64,000 bases of DNA, taken from positions 20,058 to 84,057 of the forward strand of contig JAOAEA010000007.1 of the NCBI GenBank assembly GCA_026417035.1, read 5' to 3'. This DNA is from Burkholderiales bacterium (GTDB taxonomy: Bacteria; Pseudomonadota; Gammaproteobacteria; Burkholderiales; SG8-39). The notes beneath the pieces are model-generated. The model was given only the letters and a program-made list of their open reading frames with translations. It was not told the DNA's origin and made no database searches. A program made the position numbers and the translations under genes. Positions 62,971-64,000 of the stretch are shown piece after piece (position 1 is the first letter of the stretch; each line of letters starts with the position of its first letter).

Positions 62971-63609
62971 TCACGCCGCGTCGGCCTGCTTCGCAGGCTG
63001 CGTGAGGTCGAAGGCGGCGAGCTTCATGCACTCGCCGAACACGCCCATCACCGTCGGATACGGCGCGAGGTCGCACTCGAAGCGCTTGGCGTTGAAGATC
63101 TGCGGCACGAGGCAGCAGTCGGCCAGGGTCACCACGTCGCCGAGCGTATAACGCCCCGCACGGCCCTCCGCGACGAGATGGCGCTCGAGCGACGCGAGCC
63201 CCTCGGCGATCCAGTGCCGATACCACGCGTTCACGCCCGCTTCGTCGAGTCCGAGGCCGCCGCGCAGGTGCTGGAGCACACGCAGGTTGTTGAGCGGGTG
63301 GATCTCGCAGGCGACGATCTGCGCGGCGGCGCGCACGTAGGCGCGGTCGAGCGGCGCACGCGGCAGGAGCGGCGGCTCGGGATGCGTCTCGTCGAGGTAC
63401 TCGATGATCGCGAGCGACTGCGTCAAGACCCGCCCGGCGTCCTCGAGCGCCGGGACGAGCGCCTGCGGGTTCACGGCCCGGTAGGCCTCGCCGCGATGCT
63501 CGGCCTTGGGCAGGTTGACGAAGACCGGCTCGTACGCAAGCCCCTTGAGCGCGAGCGCGATGCGGACGCGGTAGGACGCGGAGGAGCGGAAATAGGTGTA
63601 GAGCTTCAT
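62971..63609 (-). CDS. maiA: Maleylacetoacetate isomerase (zeta-class glutathione transferase)
   Basis: This 212-residue protein starts MKLYTYFRSSASYRVRIALALKG, with the SSxSxR glutathione-binding and catalytic motif of the zeta class. NPQALVPALEDAGRVLTQSLAIIEYLDE and LLPRAPLDRAYVRAAAQIVACEIHPLNNLRVL also match. It isomerises maleylacetoacetate to fumarylacetoacetate in tyrosine or gentisate-type pathways with glutathione as cofactor. No companion fumarylacetoacetase lies in this window. It is divergent from a MaoC hydratase gene. Confidence 0.94.
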   Translation of the reverse strand: MKLYTYFRSSASYRVRIALALKGLAYEPVFVNLPKAEHRGEAYRAVNPQALVPALEDAGRVLTQSLAIIEYLDETHPEPPLLPRAPLDRAYVRAAAQIVACEIHPLNNLRVLQHLRGGLGLDEAGVNAWYRHWIAEGLASLERHLVAEGRAGRYTLGDVVTLADCCLVPQIFNAKRFECDLAPYPTVMGVFGECMKLAAFDLTQPAKQADAA

Positions 63610-63724
63610 GCGCGACGCGGTTCCAGGAGAGCGCGGGGCGGCGCGGAGTCTAGCACCCGGCCGGACGCTTGGCGGCCGCGTGCGGTTCTGAAAGAATCGC
63701 CCCGTTCCCAACGGAGGGCGCGCC

Positions 63725-64000
63725 GTGTTTCCGGGCAAGGGCTACAACGAGGTGAAGGTCGGCGAGTCGTTCGCATCGGCGCTCACGGTCACCGAGACCC
63801 ATCTCGTCATGGCGGCGGGCCTCTTCGGCGACTTCAACCCGCTGCACGTCGACGAGCAGCACGCGCGCGGCTCCCGCTTCGGGGGCCGCATCCTCCACGG
63901 CCCGTTCACGAGCGCGCTCGTCTCGGCGCCGGTCGGCATGTTCTTCCACACCACCGCGATCGCCTACGTGGAGCATTGCTGCCACTTCAAGGCCCCGGTG
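63725..64000 (+). CDS. MaoC-family hydratase, partial (C-terminus beyond window)
   Basis: The GTG at 63725 opens a frame to the end of the window: MFPGKGYNEVKVGESFASALTVTETHLVMAAGLFGDFNPLHVDEQHA, then RFGGRILHGPFTSALVSAP. The GDFNPLHVDE and HG motifs are the hot-dog hydratase 2 active site (Asp and His) of the MaoC/R-specific enoyl-CoA hydratase family. Substrate is an acyl-CoA, chain length unknown. The rest of the gene is past base 64000. Confidence 0.88.
   Translation, partial: MFPGKGYNEVKVGESFASALTVTETHLVMAAGLFGDFNPLHVDEQHARGSRFGGRILHGPFTSALVSAPVGMFFHTTAIAYVEHCCHFKAPV

Overview
The window is a chromosomal segment of very high GC with dense, short-spaced genes on both strands. Its content points to a betaproteobacterium (Burkholderiales/Rhodocyclales-like). 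Evidence for this is the aerobic benzoyl-CoA (box) pathway with a BzdR/BoxR-type regulator, the YciB-BolA-parvulin cluster, BamC next to DapA, a long single-chain PurL, and Tat- and Sec-exported proteins. I see no rRNA, CRISPR array, integrase or insertion sequence. There is one tRNA, tRNA-Arg(CCU).

Region 1 (1-4070) is an AttH/FtsX/ABC-ATPase export locus on the minus strand, with minisatellite-like repeats around its last gene. Region 2 (4190-17110) is a benzoate catabolic island. A minus-strand operon reads DUF4863 protein, benzoate-CoA ligase, substrate-binding protein, LivH, LivM, LivG, LivF, which would import and activate the aromatic acid. A plus-strand operon reads boxR, boxC, boxB, boxA, which epoxidises and opens benzoyl-CoA. 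The two face away from each other around a 12-bp palindrome that carries TATAAT on both strands. boxC has an apparent one-base deletion about 50 codons in. boxA is preceded by a degraded copy of its own 5' end.

Region 3 (17270-30350) is housekeeping and stress genes: exported proteins, an M23 peptidase, PdeM-like phosphoesterase, TRIC channel, CoA transferase, thiol dioxygenase, MsrB, YciB, BolA, parvulin and a NifU-domain protein. A 700-bp gene-free stretch (20631-21332) starts with an unusually AT-rich island.

Region 4 (30348-38908) holds purL, then a 1021-residue protein with a roughly 490-residue charged helix between a small N-terminal domain and a membrane-anchored AsmA-like domain. 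Facing away from it is a response regulator/EAL phosphodiesterase. Region 5 (38920-48152) combines a fused 5-oxoprolinase, an L-2-hydroxyglutarate-oxidase-like flavoprotein, a complete TRAP transporter and the NAD(P)HX repair enzyme.

Region 6 (48190-64000) carries an SbmA/BacA-like ABC transporter, FKBP, peroxiredoxin, an L16 arginine hydroxylase-like cupin, BamC, DapA, methyltransferases, an aldehyde dehydrogenase, a LemA plus GIDE/EF-hand pair, protoporphyrinogen oxidase, the tRNA, maleylacetoacetate isomerase and the start of a MaoC hydratase. Many neighbouring genes overlap as ATGA, GTGA or TGATG, so translational coupling is common.
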